Shown piece after piece: positions 63,092-64,000 of a DNA stretch of 64,000 bases (position 1 is the first letter of the stretch; every line of letters starts with the position of its first letter). The stretch is taken from positions 1 through 64,000 of the forward strand of contig NZ_JASCQG010000004.1 of assembly GCF_030005555.1 (NCBI RefSeq), read 5' to 3'. This stretch comes from Empedobacter sedimenti. Lineage in GTDB: Bacteria > Bacteroidota > Bacteroidia > Flavobacteriales > Weeksellaceae. The notes under the pieces were generated by a model, which worked only from the letters and a program-made list of their open reading frames with translations, was not told the origin of the DNA and did no database searches. Made by a program: the position numbers and the translations under genes.

Positions 63092-63117
63092 AAAAGACGA
63101 AGAAATTCTCCGTCTTT
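63092..63117 (-). terminator. Terminator of the proC operon
   Basis: The stem AAAGACG(G)AGAA / TTCTTCGTCTTT on the minus strand is followed by Ts, just after the small conserved gene. Confidence 0.65.
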
Positions 63118-63122
63118 ATATT

Positions 63123-63368
63123 TTATTCATTGTCTACGTGCCATTCGCCTCTATGAGGGATCAAAGCATCGCGAACTTGTATCATTTCCGATTCTACAAC
63201 TACCAAATAAGCAACAGCATATTCAGGCTCAACTTCTACAAATTCGGCAAGTGTACTTTGTAGTTTTTCTTTCTCTGCATATTGTTTTAAATGAATCGCG
63301 TGATGCTTAGCAGTTGGTATAGCATCGGGACCATAAAAATCCCAGATTAATTTTAATTTCTTTTCCAT
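63123..63368 (-). CDS. Small conserved protein of unknown function
   Basis: This 81-residue soluble protein (MEKKLKLIWDFYGPDAIPTAKHHAIHLKQYA...) resembles short flavobacterial proteins with several histidines near residues 20-25. No function is known. It begins 3 bp after the proC stop, so it is probably read with proC. Confidence 0.7.
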   Translation of the reverse strand: MEKKLKLIWDFYGPDAIPTAKHHAIHLKQYAEKEKLQSTLAEFVEVEPEYAVAYLVVVESEMIQVRDALIPHRGEWHVDNE

Positions 63369-63371
63369 TTC

Positions 63372-64000
63372 TTAAATTTTTTCAAATGAAGTTTTAATTC
63401 CTTTGATTAATGAAGAACTAAAACCTTGATGTTCCATTTCGTTTAATCCAGCAATTGTACAACCTTTTGGTGTTGTAACTTTATCAATTTCTTGTTCTGG
63501 ATGCAAACCATTTTCTATTAACAATTCGGCTGCACCTTTTACAGTTTGCGTCACTATTTTTGAAGCAGTTTGCGCATCAAAACCGATTTCTATTCCTCCC
63601 TGAATCATAGCACGTATAAAGCGTAAAACATAAGCAATTCCGCAAGCACCAATCACAGTTGCTGCGTTCATTAATTCTTCGTTAATAACAACAGTTTCAC
63701 CAATTGGATTGAAAATCGTTTTAATTTCCTCAATTATATTTTCATCTTTATTGTTACCACAAATACATGTTATTGATTCTTCTACAGCTGCAGCCGTATT
63801 AGGCATTCCTCTGAAAATTGTAATTCCTTTTGGTAAAATATTTTCATAGGTTTTAAGTGAAATACCTGTTGCAACCGAAATCAAAATTTTTGATGAAGTA
63901 AAATCAGCTTCTAATTCTTCTAAAACTTCGGTCACTTTGTAAGGTTTTACACAAAGTAAAATGTAATTCGCTTCTTTTACAGCAAAGTGATTGTCTGATG
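63372..64000 (-). CDS. proC: Pyrroline-5-carboxylate reductase, 5' end outside the window
   Basis: The frame is open through the window edge, so the N-terminal Rossmann motif is not seen. Visible motifs are LLCVKPYKV, SVATGISLKTYENIL, FRGMPNTAAAV, the dimer region ATVIGACGIAYVLRFIRAMIQGGIEIGF, and TTPKGCTIAGLNEME. It reduces pyrroline-5-carboxylate to proline. A GTG at 63935 is internal, not the start. Confidence 0.93.
   Translation of the reverse strand, partial: SDNHFAVKEANYILLCVKPYKVTEVLEELEADFTSSKILISVATGISLKTYENILPKGITIFRGMPNTAAAVEESITCICGNNKDENIIEEIKTIFNPIGETVVINEELMNAATVIGACGIAYVLRFIRAMIQGGIEIGFDAQTASKIVTQTVKGAAELLIENGLHPEQEIDKVTTPKGCTIAGLNEMEHQGFSSSLIKGIKTSFEKI

Noticed and set aside
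62856-63263. 135-residue plus-strand frame
   Set aside because: It runs antisense through the transketolase N-half, its promoter, a terminator and the small conserved gene.
63372-63935. Treating the GTG at 63935 as the start of proC
   Set aside because: The frame stays open with ProC-like residues (NYILLCVKPYKV) to the window edge.

Overview
The window is AT-rich chromosomal DNA from a Bacteroidota bacterium of the class Flavobacteriia, most plausibly Weeksellaceae (an Empedobacter-like organism; this genus guess is inference). The support is a flavobacterial gene set (TamL lipoprotein, split transketolase, DUF2851, DUF6261, a C-terminal processing peptidase fused to DUF3340), the Bacteroidetes -7 promoter box TAnnTTTG before many genes, weak Shine-Dalgarno signals, and an AccD whose zinc-ribbon cysteines are missing. 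Nearly all of it reads as ordinary core chromosome. No insertion sequence, phage or CRISPR array was seen.

Layout. 1-2.3 kb is an accessory patch: a broken YwqK/MORN_2 antitoxin-like gene, a palindromic tandem repeat cluster, a DUF6261 protein and an orphan membrane protein. 2.3-7.1 kb is a TetR-controlled EmrB-EmrA-TolC efflux operon. 7.1-10 kb holds DUF2851, PspC and a membrane protein with four helix-hairpin-helix-like repeats. 10-20 kb holds an M16 protease, a CrcB fluoride channel, an FAD-dependent enzyme, a chagasin-type inhibitor convergent with a secreted papain-like protease, a second copy of the repeat cluster beside an orphan gene, and an Omp85-like protein. 21-24.6 kb is a cobalamin salvage operon (cobT-cobS-cobC) behind a cobalamin riboswitch. 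25.3-25.7 kb is a four-tRNA cluster (Gly-GCC, Leu-TAA, Gly-TCC, Leu-TAA); an identical Gly-TCC gene sits alone at 20.9 kb.

25.8-41.3 kb carries accD, fbaA, TamL, a SpoU methyltransferase, a serine hydrolase, an HU-like protein, a lone DppC-type permease, Prc, surE, a TPR protein and gyrA. 41.5-50.7 kb has rpmH with a structured leader, ftsE, two glycosyltransferases around a 2OG-Fe(II) oxygenase, kdsA, hemN, hpt, adk and pyrD. 50.8-58.7 kb has obg, ybaB, a rhomboid protease, an ATP-grasp protein, DinB, an NRDE protein, clpC and the RNase P RNA gene. 58.7-64 kb has a PAS-LuxR regulator, the two transketolase halves separated by an unknown secreted protein, a small conserved protein and the 3' part of proC, cut by the window edge.

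The most unusual items are the two clusters of one ~42-bp palindromic repeat family beside orphan immunity-like genes, the protease/inhibitor pair, the interrupted transketolase operon, the hairpin leader upstream of rpmH, and a possible small RNA beside the LuxR gene. Smaller repeats include nine copies of a 7-bp unit after surE and a scattered hairpin repeat whose stem changes in a compensated way. I did not find a clearly new multigene system; the repeat clusters are the best lead.
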